Positions 53,940 to 64,000 of a DNA stretch of 64,000 nucleotides are shown here, in pieces. The stretch's first letter is position 1. Every line of letters starts with the position of its first letter. Below the pieces are notes generated by a model. That model was not told the DNA's origin, searched no databases, and was given only the letters and a program-made list of their open reading frames with translations. Position numbers and translations under genes: made by a program. The stretch is from Stictocephala bisonia (taxonomy: Eukaryota; Arthropoda; Insecta; Hemiptera; Membracidae): assembly GCA_035578905.1 (NCBI GenBank), contig JAQJVL010000157.1:1488001-1552000 (forward strand). The letters are read 5' to 3'.

Positions 53940-54570
53940 AGGTTAAACGATCCACAATGAGAGAGACTACCAACCACCGTTCAGTCTACTGCTTTCAAGG
54001 GCGCTGCAAGACAATATCCAGGAATTATCATACCAACTGCATGAATTATGTTCATACGGCCATCTCATCCAAAATCAATGTTTTGGAGTTTTGTAAATGG
54101 CATCAATCTCCCCCCCCACCCCTTCTCGTGCTCTTAGGCTAGGTCATATCGTGGTATATTGTCCTTATGAAATATGCGATCTCTTAGCTACATACATTTT
54201 CTCTGACTACACACCTGCACTCTGTGAAGCTCTGCGAGGTCCACCATTCAATGTCACTTTCATACTTTATGATTACTCTGTCCTACTTGAATCCAAAGAT
54301 AGACAACTCATTTGCCCTTGAATCTGCTAAAGGATACGGTCCGGATGAGATTAGTCCTGGAATCCTTAAGTATTGCCATTCTGAATTTGCTCCTCAGCTC
54401 TACTTTCAGTTTGATCTCAGTCTGTTCCCTGGGATATTTCCTGAGGTTCTGAAATATGGCCTTGTGATTATGATACTAAAGTATGTGAACTGCAATGGTA
54501 CCTCTATCACCAAAAACAGGCCTATTGTAATAAATCTGCCCCTATTAAAGTGTCTGAGAGTCTAAATCTA
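53940..54570 (+). pseudogene. LINE ORF2 fragment (linker and RT N-terminus)
   Basis: Pieces in different frames read RNYHTNCMNYVHTAISSKIN and ALCEALRGPPFNV, then SAKGYGPDEISPGILKYCHS, LYFQFDLSLFPGIFPEVLKY and NRPIVINLPL. KGxDxISPxxLKxC followed by FPxxLK and the YRPI-like motif is the start of a Jockey/CR1-type RT. The catalytic part is missing and the fragment ends at about 54570. Confidence 0.75.
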
Positions 54571-55060
54571 TACATGTTACAGCCTTTCGTCAAGCATGTT
54601 ATCTTATTCCTAGATGTGAGACACCAAGACAACATTTTATGTATTTTAAAGCGAAAATGAATTATCATATAAGTAGGACGAGAGCGCATAGCTTGTCGAA
54701 TTGAGTGTTTAAAAAAGGTTATTTATCAAAAGTCTAAGCCAGGGCAACTAATATATTGGCACTAGGGGGTTTTCCAGGACGGTCAACGGACACAAACATT
54801 ATTTCACTATAGTCTTAGGTTATGGACTGCGGGTGCTTCAGCCACTTAGAGAGCCAACCCCGTCACTAACTAAGCTCGTAAGGTAAGATCGGCCTGGCCT
54901 TGGAACTCTACCTTTAGCCCCATTGTAAAACTCGGTCTGCGGCCTTGTGGAGTAGCTTGGCTACGCCAAGACGGTCTACGACATTCCCATTTGTAGAACT
55001 CGGCCTGCGTCCTCGCCAGTACACTTGGCCTGTATCACCATGATTGGGGGGGGGGGGCGA
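54571..55060. other. Unassigned stretch, moderately GC-rich in its second half
   Basis: From 54820 to 55040 there are loosely repeated segments (AACTCTACCTTTAGCCCC..., AACTCGGCCTGCG..., ACTCGGTCTGCGGCC). A G12 run at about 55046-55057 ends it. No gene was recognised; it may be part of a retroposon. Confidence 0.4.
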
Positions 55061-55146
55061 GGGGGTAGAGTACCGTAGCCCAAAAACACAGACTTTCCCA
55101 AAACCTGATTGTTTAGTAAGAATCATAATAATAATAATACATTTAG
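55061..55146 (+). repeat. 85-bp direct repeat, left of the (AG)n array
   Basis: GGGGGTAGAGTACCGTAGCC, then a CCCAAAACCTGATTGTTTAG segment and AATCATAATAATAATAATAC. It matches 56353-56438 at most positions. The ATA-repeat end looks like a LINE tail. Confidence 0.8.
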
Positions 55147-55292
55147 GGTAAGTGCACAGTGCACACTGATCGTCATCGGACGGACAGTTCGGATCGGACG
55201 GATCGGAACATTAGATTTGAAGCAGTGTTTTCAATTGCAGTGCGCATACCTGACTGCAACGTACGAATCGTAGATCGGAAATGCCATCGGAA

Positions 55293-56346
<1,054 letters not shown>

Positions 56347-56352
56347 ACGGCG

Positions 56353-56438
56353 GAGAGGGGGTTAGAGTAGCCCAAAAACATAGTCTATTCCCAAAACCTG
56401 ATGGTTTATTAGGAATCATAATAATAATAATACATTTA
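56353..56438 (+). repeat. 85-bp direct repeat, right of the (AG)n array
   Basis: GAGAGGGGGTTAGAGTAGCC, then CCCAAAACCTGATGGTTTAT and the same ATA-repeat end. It is the partner of 55061-55146 in the same orientation. Confidence 0.8.
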
Positions 56439-57189
56439 ATTTGACACCCCACTTGAATGTTTCAGTTTAACTTTACTCTTTTTTTCCAGTTTCAAGGCTT
56501 ATTTTTGTTTTACGGGCCAGAGCTCATAAGTATTATTACTTCGAAAATATAATGGTATATTCAAATTTTCAAGATAAAAACCTGTAATTTGATTCCCCTT
56601 TTGTTGTTTAATATTACCGTATTTGGGTTTTCAGAATTTTTTTGGTTTTATCATATACCCCATAACATTTGCCCTTTTCTATATCTGACTGTATATTTGG
56701 ATTCAAGAGATAAATAAGTATATTGACATTTGATACTACGCTTGAGTGGGTAACATCAATATTAAAAATTGTAGTTTTCGGGCTTTCGATACCCCACATT
56801 GTCTAGTTTTCAAGCTGAAATTCAGATATAATGTGCGACTTAAGTAAGGGTAGATACTGATGTCAAGTATTAACATTTTTATTGAATTATCCTCAAGTTG
56901 TGTCCTTTGGGTGGGAGTGGCCTCGTCTATTTGTGTCCCTTGTGTAGGTGACAGTGCTTGTAAATTTGTGTCCCTTAGTTCTCCAAATTCCACAGCTCCT
57001 CTTTCACTTCACCTCCTCAAACTCACTCATCAGGATTCGATTCGGTCTTGGAGATTTCCTCCTCGGTAGCTCCCTAGGTAGTTTATTTGCTGATTTGGTT
57101 GCAGGTTTTGGAGGCAAATTGTCAACTTCTTGGCCTCCCCATCTCCTTCTTGTATGCTGGGGTATTATGGTAGGAGTGGGGATGAAGAC
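56439..57189. other. Unassigned stretch before the R1-clade LINE
   Basis: AT-rich, then a CT-rich portion at 56870-57180 whose open frames are not recognisable. Part of this may be upstream sequence of the LINE. Confidence 0.4.
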
Positions 57190-59515
57190 GTTGCAAGTGC
57201 AGTAGTTATCCTGAATGACAAGTAAAATGCCATGCTGTGGTGGAGGGGTAAAACAGACAGAAGGGGAGAAAAAGTCGAAGAGATTGTGTTTACCTGGGAC
57301 TTAGTGATCCTGAACCATAGAAGTAGATGGACTAAGTTTGATAACACTCAACGTGGATCTTCAAACATCGATGTGACGATAAACACCAGAGATTTAGCAT
57401 CAAGGATAGCTAATTGGGAAATCGTGGAAGAGTCCTTGGGCGATGACCGTCTGATAAAATGTGAGGGTAAGAACAGAGTTCAAGCAAGAATATGCAGTAA
57501 CGAGATGAGAAAAGGGTCATTGAACCTGAGAGAAGTGGATTGAAAGAATTTTGATAGGGTTTTAGTTGAAGAACTGGAAGGGCTAATCTAGGACCGAGGT
57601 AGATAGGTGAGCGGAAGAAATCCATGAAGTGATACAGATGGTAATGGAGAGAGTGGTGCCTGGATCCAGGAAAGGCCAGAAGAAAGTACCATGGTGGACT
57701 GAGAGTATTGGAGAAATGAGATCAAAGCTGAGAAGATGTAGGTGAAGGTGTCTGAGAACTCGGAGCGAGGAGGATAGGAAAATGTTTGTGACGGCCAGGA
57801 CAAATTATGTATGGGAGTTCCGGAAATGCATGAGGAATGCATGACAGAGACTCCTGGAAGAAGAAGGAGAAGGTGCTACAGGATTATCTTGGATAGGAAC
57901 TGGAGAAAGGCCTACAGGACTATCTTGGATAGGCTGAAGAAGGAAACTACACTGGAGATTCTGAGAAAGGCAGATGGAAGTTACTCTGTGATCGTGGAAG
58001 AGACCTTGAAAACAATGATAGAAGAACTGCTGCATGACGACAACGCAGAGGAGGACACAGTCGAGCAAGGAGTACTGAGGATAGAAATGGAATTGGAGTT
58101 TGAAGGTACTGAAGAGGTGAACTTCACAGAGGCTGTATTGGACGAGATGTTGAAGCAGATGAAGAATGTAAAGGCGTCTGGATACGACGGGGTCAAGATC
58201 GAGATTGTGAAGAGGATATATGGAAGAAAAAGAGGCCACCTGTTAGGTGTGTACAACAGGATGCTAACGGAAGAAGTCTTTCTATCAGCATGGAAGAAAG
58301 GAATAGTGAAAGTGTTCCTGAAGAACAAGGACAAGGACCCGAGTCTGGTGAAGTCATGTAGACAAGTGACCCTGTTGTGTGTGTTAGGGAATATAGGAGA
58401 TAAGCTGTTGGTCAGAAGGTTGAGAAGATGGCCCGAAGAAGAGAATTACTGAACGACAGACAGTACGGATTTAGAGAGGGAAGAGGAATTGTGGATGCAC
58501 TAATGAAGGTCAAGAAAGACGTGGAAGAGACTGAAGAGAAGTACGTGCTAGCGGTTTGATTGGACAGCTCAGGGGTGTTTGATTCTGCATGGTGGCCCGA
58601 TATTCTGAAGATGCTGAGAACATGGAACTGCCCAAGAAACGTATACAGAGTGAATCAGAGACTACTTCACAGGAAGAGAAGTCGTGCTGAGAGTAGAAAA
58701 GAGGGAAGCTGGGAAGAGAATGACAAGAAGATGCCCACAAGGATCAGTAGTAGGACGGCTTCTGCGGAACATGATGTTTGAGAGCCTTTTGAGGATGGAT
58801 CTTGGAGAAGGTGTGACTATCACAGCGTATGCGGACGATGCACTGAAGTTGGTGAGAGAGCGATCGATGAGACAGCTGGTTGTACGAGGAAGTGAAGCTG
58901 GAAGAAGAGTTGTAGAATGGGGAAGAAGCAGGAAGTTGACTTTTTCAAGAGCAAAAATGCTGACGACGATGTTGAAAGGGAGGCTTGCAAGAGGACCAAA
59001 ACTACAAGTGGAAGGAGATCATATTAACTGCAAGAAGGAGATGAAGTACATGGGAGTGATCGTAGGTAGCAAGATGTAATTCGAGAGACACGTGGAAGAT
59101 CTAGCCGAAAATATCAAGGGGATGTATGGACTTGTGTATTATCAGGACAGGCAAATGCCAATGGAGAAATGTCAGAAAGACAGTTGATGATACTGTACAG
59201 AGGATGTGTGGAACCGGTACTGCTGTACTGATGTAAACTCTGGAGAACTGCTCGTAGAAGAAAGAAGGAATATCTGGGAGGACAAGGAAGTCGGAAGGGA
59301 CAGGGAAGAAAGAAAAGCAGCCAGAAGGGAAAATACATTAGACTAATGGCAAAGAAGATGGGCAGCGAGTGAGAAAGGAAGAGAACCCTCCAACTATAGG
59401 CTAGATGTGAGGAAGAGGCTGGAAGAGGACTTGGAAATGGACCACTACTTGACGCAGTTCATGACAGAACATTTAAACTTCAATGTTACTTCTGTCAAGG
59501 ATCCTAACAGTTAGC
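57190..59515 (+). pseudogene. R1-clade LINE ORF2, decayed
   Basis: An endonuclease tail appears first: a GDFNAK-like start at about 57205, then RGEKVEEIVFTWDLVILNHR, GSSNIDVTINTRDLASRI and LGDDRLIKCEG. The RT follows: VKASGYDGVKIEIVKRIYGR, LTEEVFLSAWKKGIVKVFLK and, in the next frame, DRQYGFREGRGIVDALMKVK. CPQGSVVGRLLRNMMFESLL and TAYADDALKLV (about 58827-58860) hold the catalytic YADD. The C-terminal end near 59340-59490 resembles WQRRWAASEKGREPSNYRL and DHYLTQFMTEH. PQGSVLGPxxWNxxFD, AYADD and the TQFLTGH-like end are typical of R1/TRAS elements. It is GAG/AAG-rich and GC-richer than its surroundings. Several stops and frameshifts make it inactive. No rDNA flanks were seen. Confidence 0.85.
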
Positions 59516-59593
59516 GTGCGGACTGCCCTGCTAAAGATGACATTTGTAAGAATTGCTCTAAAATTTGACATTTCCAAAAATTATGTATGACCA

Positions 59594-60022
59594 TCTATAT
59601 ATATAACAGGCAAAGCCCTCACTGACTGACTCACTCACTCACTCATCACTAATTCTCCAACTTCCCATGTAGATAGAGAGCTGAAATTTTGTACACTGTG
59701 TCTTTAGGTCTTAAATAGGACAACTAAAGTATTTTCATCTCGATAAAGTACTCCTAAGGGATAGAAACCGCCCCTAAAAGATTGCTCCATAAGGATAACA
59801 TTGGGCTGATTTTTAGTAAATTAATAACAGCTGTTTTGAAAATAAACACGTTTGTTTTGTATGTTTGACATTATACTGTTGATGCATTTTTAATATTATA
59901 CTAAGAGTTTTTAATCTTCAGCTGTTAAACAAAAACAAATAAAGTGAACACGTTTGAAACATGCTGCTAAGTAATTCCAGTGGGTGGGGTTGGCACGCGA
60001 AGTGTGCAGGGGTGTCCCCTAG
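59594..60022 (+). mobile_element. Non-autonomous Helitron
   Basis: The 5' end TCTATATATATAACAGGC is followed by a (ACTG/ACTC)n stretch; the 3' end is GGTGTCCCCTAG and then T. A hairpin GCACGCGAAGTGTGC (59993-60007; six pairs including G-T) precedes the end by about a dozen bases. All Helitron end rules are met. There is no coding sequence in 429 bp. Confidence 0.85.
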
Positions 60023-61379
60023 TTGACCTTATATAATAAAGCGTATGACTAAACAATTTCAAAAAGGTAAGACAACTTCAGCTTCTTTAATATTGGTCTT
60101 ATTATCACCTGCAACCCAACCTTCTGTACTTTCTTAAGCCATGATTCAAGATTATATTAATGAAGTATGAGCTAATTTTCTGATTGATACTTGTTGTTCA
60201 ATCTTCTTTGCGTACTTAACCAACTATAGAATATATATTGTAACTGATCTATATTTACAAAATAATTATTGCAGCAAAACCAAACTTCTTGTTGTCAGAA
60301 ATCTATGTTCTGATTTATTAACTAGTCATTATATCATCAAACTTCACTCAGCTGATAATTAAGATTTTGGTAAACCAAGGTCATTATTCTCGTTTTAAAA
60401 TCTAGCTTGCGCTAAATATCCACCTCTCTTATTTGAGCACCTGACTTAAGATTGCCATCCAATTACCTTACTACAAAATCTATCGCTTATGGTGAAGATG
60501 AAACATTTACTGACATTGAAATTCATACTCTATTACGAAAATGAATTATTGACGACATTTTTGAAGTTATACTTCTTTGCGCCCGTTAGACACTTTGGGA
60601 TGGGATGTTGGTCGAGAAACCGCGTCACGCTGAAAAGTAAGAACAAATTTTTAAGAACTATCGATTAATCGATTGTTAATCGAAGAAATTTAATCGAAGA
60701 AATTACTGATAATGATAATATAGGTGTATAATATAATAATGAAGTCACGTATAATATATTGAAGATAAATATATTGAATAATATTGAAAAATGTCTTATA
60801 TTTCATTTATATATCCTGTCTGTTTGTGTGCGTGAGTGGGTGTATGAGAATGGCCAAAGAAGTATAACTTCCACCGTGTGGTCCGACGCACACCCAATTT
60901 TTTTCTCTATGGCGAGCTCAAGTCCTCATTACTCAGAGTGAAATCACTAAAACGTCTTATGACACTTGTGCTATTCACAAACAAATGAGGACTTGCAAGA
61001 AATCAAATCACCTAAATTCGGGATTAAAGATCATGTTGCTACAGAAGGACCAGGTGAAATTTCAACTGAAAAGAAGGATATACAATACTCCATTTAAAAC
61101 TTGTTAGAAAACGTTTCTGGAAAAAGACTAACACGAATAAGAAAACCTCCAATAAATTAAAAAGATTACGTAGTCAATTCAGTGGGGGAGAAAGGCTTAA
61201 AATCTATTAACGACTGTGTCAATAAAATTTATTAAATTAGTCATGTTAAATGTTTTCATAATATTAGTTGGTACAACCTTTAGTTTTTTATATATCATAA
61301 TACCGAAGGGTATTACTTTTCTCACTTTATTTAAAGATGAAGTTTGTTGAGTGTATCCTTTGGTGGTGAAATGTATTTT
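60023..61379. other. Unassigned AT-rich stretch
   Basis: TTAATCGA repeats lie near 60665-60700 (ATCGATTAATCGATTGTTAA). No gene was recognised. Confidence 0.45.
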
Positions 61380-61479
61380 GAATCATTTATTATGACAGAT
61401 TTTTGTAACATTTATTTTATTTACAATCTGTTCCTACAATTCGAACAATAATTAAATCTCATCAGGGTAATTAGTCAGA

Positions 61480-62890
61480 AACAACCCTTTGGTTGCCCTG
61501 ACTTACAATGTTCTTTTAGTAGAAAAAATTGAAAGAGAAGAAAATCAGTTAAATTGTGTCTCTTGAGGCAGTAAACACTGCTGCTATTGTCCAAAAGATT
61601 AACTGCTAGGTAGTTTTGGTGGTTCTCAAGTCTCTGAATGTATTTAAAGTTTTTCGTTTTGATTAAATCTGTTACATATGGAATTTTAGTGTCTTCGTGA
61701 ATGGTTTGATTTCTAACATACCCATCTAGAATAAATCTTAGGGTTTTAGATTGGAACCTTTGAATAATTTAAATGTTGGAGGTTGATGCTGTTCTCCAGA
61801 AATCAATGCCATAAATCCAAACTGGTTTCAGTATAACTTTATAAATTAGAAGTTTATTTTCTGCTGACAATTTTGATGTTCTGCCTAGAAGCCATGACAA
61901 TTTCCGCAGTTTTAAATGTAACTGCAGTCTCTTATTCCAAATAAGTAGCTGCCATGTTAGTCTGCGATCCAGATGTAACATTACTTGTCTGAGGCAAAAT
62001 AATATTATTTAGTGAAACTGGAGGACATGTTGTAGTAGACAATCTAAATAAAACATGGTGAGATTTTGTTTCATTTATTTTTATTTTCCAATGTTATAAC
62101 CAAATAGCTAGGATGTTTAGATATGTTTGTAACAAGTTGGAAGCTAGTACAGGATCTCTATTTGAAGACAGCAGTGCTGTATCATTAGCAGAAGTAGCCA
62201 CCATTATATCTGGGTTTTGTGGAAGAGCATAAGTATACATAGTATAAAGGATAGGACCAAGGAAACTGCCTTGGGGCACGCCTGATTCTATAGGACGCAT
62301 TGTTGTGAGTGAATCTTGATTCTTAATTTGGAATAATTAATTTATTTGAGAGATATGATTTAAGTATGTTGTAATAAGTATGAGGCAGTAATGACTTAAT
62401 TTTAAAGAGCAGGCCCTTGTGCCACACTTTGTCGAAGGCCTGAATCACGTCTATAAAGACAGCAGAACAAAATCTTGTATTCTATAGATCTTCTTTCACT
62501 ACACTCACTAACCTGTGGACTTGTTCAATTGTTGAATGCCCTTGACGAAATTCGAATTGATGTTGAGGGATTAATTCTTTTTCTAAGATCAGAGGGTTGA
62601 GATTTTGTAACAGAAGTTTTTCAAACAATTTAGATATGATGGGAAGAAGACTAATTGGCCTGTAAGATGTTACTTCATTGATTGGTTATCCTGGTTTTTG
62701 AATGACTACAATTTGAGAGATTTTCCATTGGGAAGGAAATTGTTCCAAGCGAAGAATAGCGTTGTATATTATAGTCAATAAAACTATTTCCTTTCTTGGA
62801 AGTTCTTTAAGTACGGTAATCTACAAGTAATCAAGTCGTAGCCATGAGCTTTCTTTGGGTTAAGATTCCTGTTTATACTAGCTGTTCAGA
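61480..62890 (-). pseudogene. Jockey-clade LINE reverse transcriptase, decayed
   Basis: In minus-strand order: PRKEIVLLTIIYNAILRLEQ, FPSQWKISQIVVIQKPG, SYRPISLLPIISKLFEKLLL, QFEFRQGHSTIEQVHRLV and FIDVIQAFDKVWHKGLLFKI (motif A Asp present). Then come ESGVPQGSFLGPILYTMYTY and the catalytic box region ATSANDTALLSSNRD, where FADD has become S-A-N-D. MLHLDRRLTWQLLIWNKRLQ, KLSAENKLLIYKVILKPVW and IYGIDFWRTASTSNI follow. These are Jockey-clade signatures. There are stops near 62690, 62480 and 62330. The endonuclease domain is missing. Confidence 0.85.
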
Positions 62891-63606
62891 ACATGAACAT
62901 TTTATACACCAACATCCATCAGGCCCCCGTCCTGACGCCCATGCCCCTAGTTCCGCTTGGAAGGAGTTTGCACCTTGTCCCCCGGAACACTAGCTTGGAG
63001 GCTCGTCATGAAAAAATATCAAGCAAAACCATACTTTCAAACACAACGGAATTGTTAAAAACACAGGGACGATTACAACACCTCCTCCCCCAAGCGCCTT
63101 GCACAGTCCACCTAGGCATCGCTTGGATGGGGCTACCCCCATCACTCGTCACAGTTCGACTTACCGCAAGGATTCAGTTCGTTTTTGACGGTCGTGGTGA
63201 GTTGAACTCGTGAGAGTAGTGGTGCGAGGACTCCTTCCCCCCGCCTCAGTAGAATTGGAAGCTGGTTTGATAAGTTGGATATTTTGTTGTCTATTTAATA
63301 ACCTGCTGTATGTTTTGTTGATTTTTTCATATTTTTGCATTTATTTCGTGTCTCATTGAATATTTTGTTTGTTTAACAACTTGATCTATGCTCTGTTTTA
63401 GTTTTTTCATATTTTGCATTTATTTTTTATTTCATATTGTGTATTATATTTTATATAATTATGTTATGTGTGATAGTTTTTTTTAAATTGTTGACTTTTA
63501 ACAGTAATCTTTAGTATCTAGCATGTAGTATTGGCTTTTCTGATTTAGTATGGGTTGAGAAAAAAAAAATTTTTGTTTTGGATGTAGGCTAAGTTAGTAA
63601 GTACGC
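62891..63606. other. GC-richer patch, then AT-rich UTR-like sequence
   Basis: 62926-63240 is proline-rich when translated (for example TITTPPPPSALHSPPRHRLD) with a few stops, as in decayed retroposon ORF1 or 5' sequences. The following 350 bp is T-rich and leads to the hammerhead-like motif at 63607. I cannot assign a family. Confidence 0.35.
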
Positions 63607-63643
63607 CTGAAGATGGGTGGTGTTTGTTATACCTGTCGAAACG
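63607..63643 (+). other. Hammerhead-like core motif, third copy
   Basis: CTGAAGA (63607-63613) and CGAAACG (63637-63643) are separated by TGGGTGGTGTTTGTTATACCTGT, which can form a short GGT/ACC stem. It shares the CCTGAAGATG...CGAAACGT layout with 5762-5797. Confidence 0.35.
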
Positions 63644-64000
63644 TTGTGTTTGTTTCTTAAACAGTTAAAGCATTGGAAATCTCAAATATTATCTACATAT
63701 CATAAACAATCCAATACTAATAAATAGCTTTCAAACAACACTTTATAATTTGCTGGATGTTGACCGTTGCAAAGCACACATTTTGGGGGACTGGAGTTTT
63801 AATTAGGGCAATACTCTATGTCACGATTATTAACACATTTGACACAAGGAAACGCTACCAGCAATATGATCTGGTATGTTCGTACCTCTGACACTTTTAA
63901 CGTTGAAGTAAGTCTCTTGTCTTACGAGGAGCCTCAAACAATACTTTACAATTTAGCAAGAGGTCGTGGTTGTAAATGTCTTTGTTTCTTGAATCGGGTT
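63644..64000. other. Unassigned window end
   Basis: AT-rich with no recognisable feature. Confidence 0.4.

Noticed and set aside
63832..63850. TTAACACATTTGACAC as a further piggyBac end
   Set aside because: The resemblance to CACATTCGCTG is weak and the partner would lie outside the window.

Overview
This window is eukaryotic DNA, almost certainly from an insect. It is AT-rich, has spliced exons with GT-AG borders, and is filled with transposon families typical of arthropods: piggyBac, hAT, Helitron, Harbinger, CR1/L2-like, Jockey and R1-clade LINEs, Ty3/gypsy, and a baculovirus-F-like envelope remnant. The insect order cannot be fixed from sequence alone. I saw no bacterial gene, CRISPR array, rRNA or tRNA. 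Most long open frames are decayed transposon proteins or microsatellite translations.

The one host gene I can support lies on the minus strand in four small exons (49040-48873, 36353-36216, 28133-27997, 25761-25621). Each has a clean acceptor and donor, all reading phases join, and the joined reading resembles the N-terminal half of KICS2, a subunit of the KICSTOR complex in TORC1 nutrient sensing. Its introns (about 12.5, 8.1 and 2.2 kb) are packed with transposons. The 3' half of the gene was not found.

Layout. 1-2.2 kb: unassigned AT-rich DNA with a GC palindrome and a hammerhead-like motif. 2.2-5.2 kb: piggyBac A with TIRs and TTAA, split by an antisense LINE piece. 5.6-5.8 kb: inverted repeat ending in a second hammerhead-like motif. 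6.2-8.7 kb: piggyBac B on the minus strand. 11.2-16.8 kb: piggyBac C split by a 3.8 kb LINE whose 972-residue ORF2 is uninterrupted. 17.6-20.5 kb: decayed insect retroviral env on the minus strand. 21.3-23.1 kb: Helitron, minisatellite and LINE tail. 25.6-49 kb: the host gene, whose introns hold an internally deleted piggyBac (E), a piggyBac MITE, a hAT with 8-bp target duplication and nested insertions, several LINE tails, a Ty3/gypsy element with 337-bp LTRs and 5-bp target duplication, and piggyBac D lying inside a foldback satellite and itself carrying a Harbinger fragment. 49-64 kb: Helitron ends, a MADF fragment, more LINE pieces, a 1.04 kb perfect (AG)n array, an R1-clade LINE, another Helitron and a Jockey-clade LINE.

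Nothing here is a clear new multi-gene system. The most notable items are the readable nesting history, the near-intact LINE, the env remnant with recognisable cleavage site, the three hammerhead-like motifs, and a host gene stretched by insertions and visible only through its splice sites.
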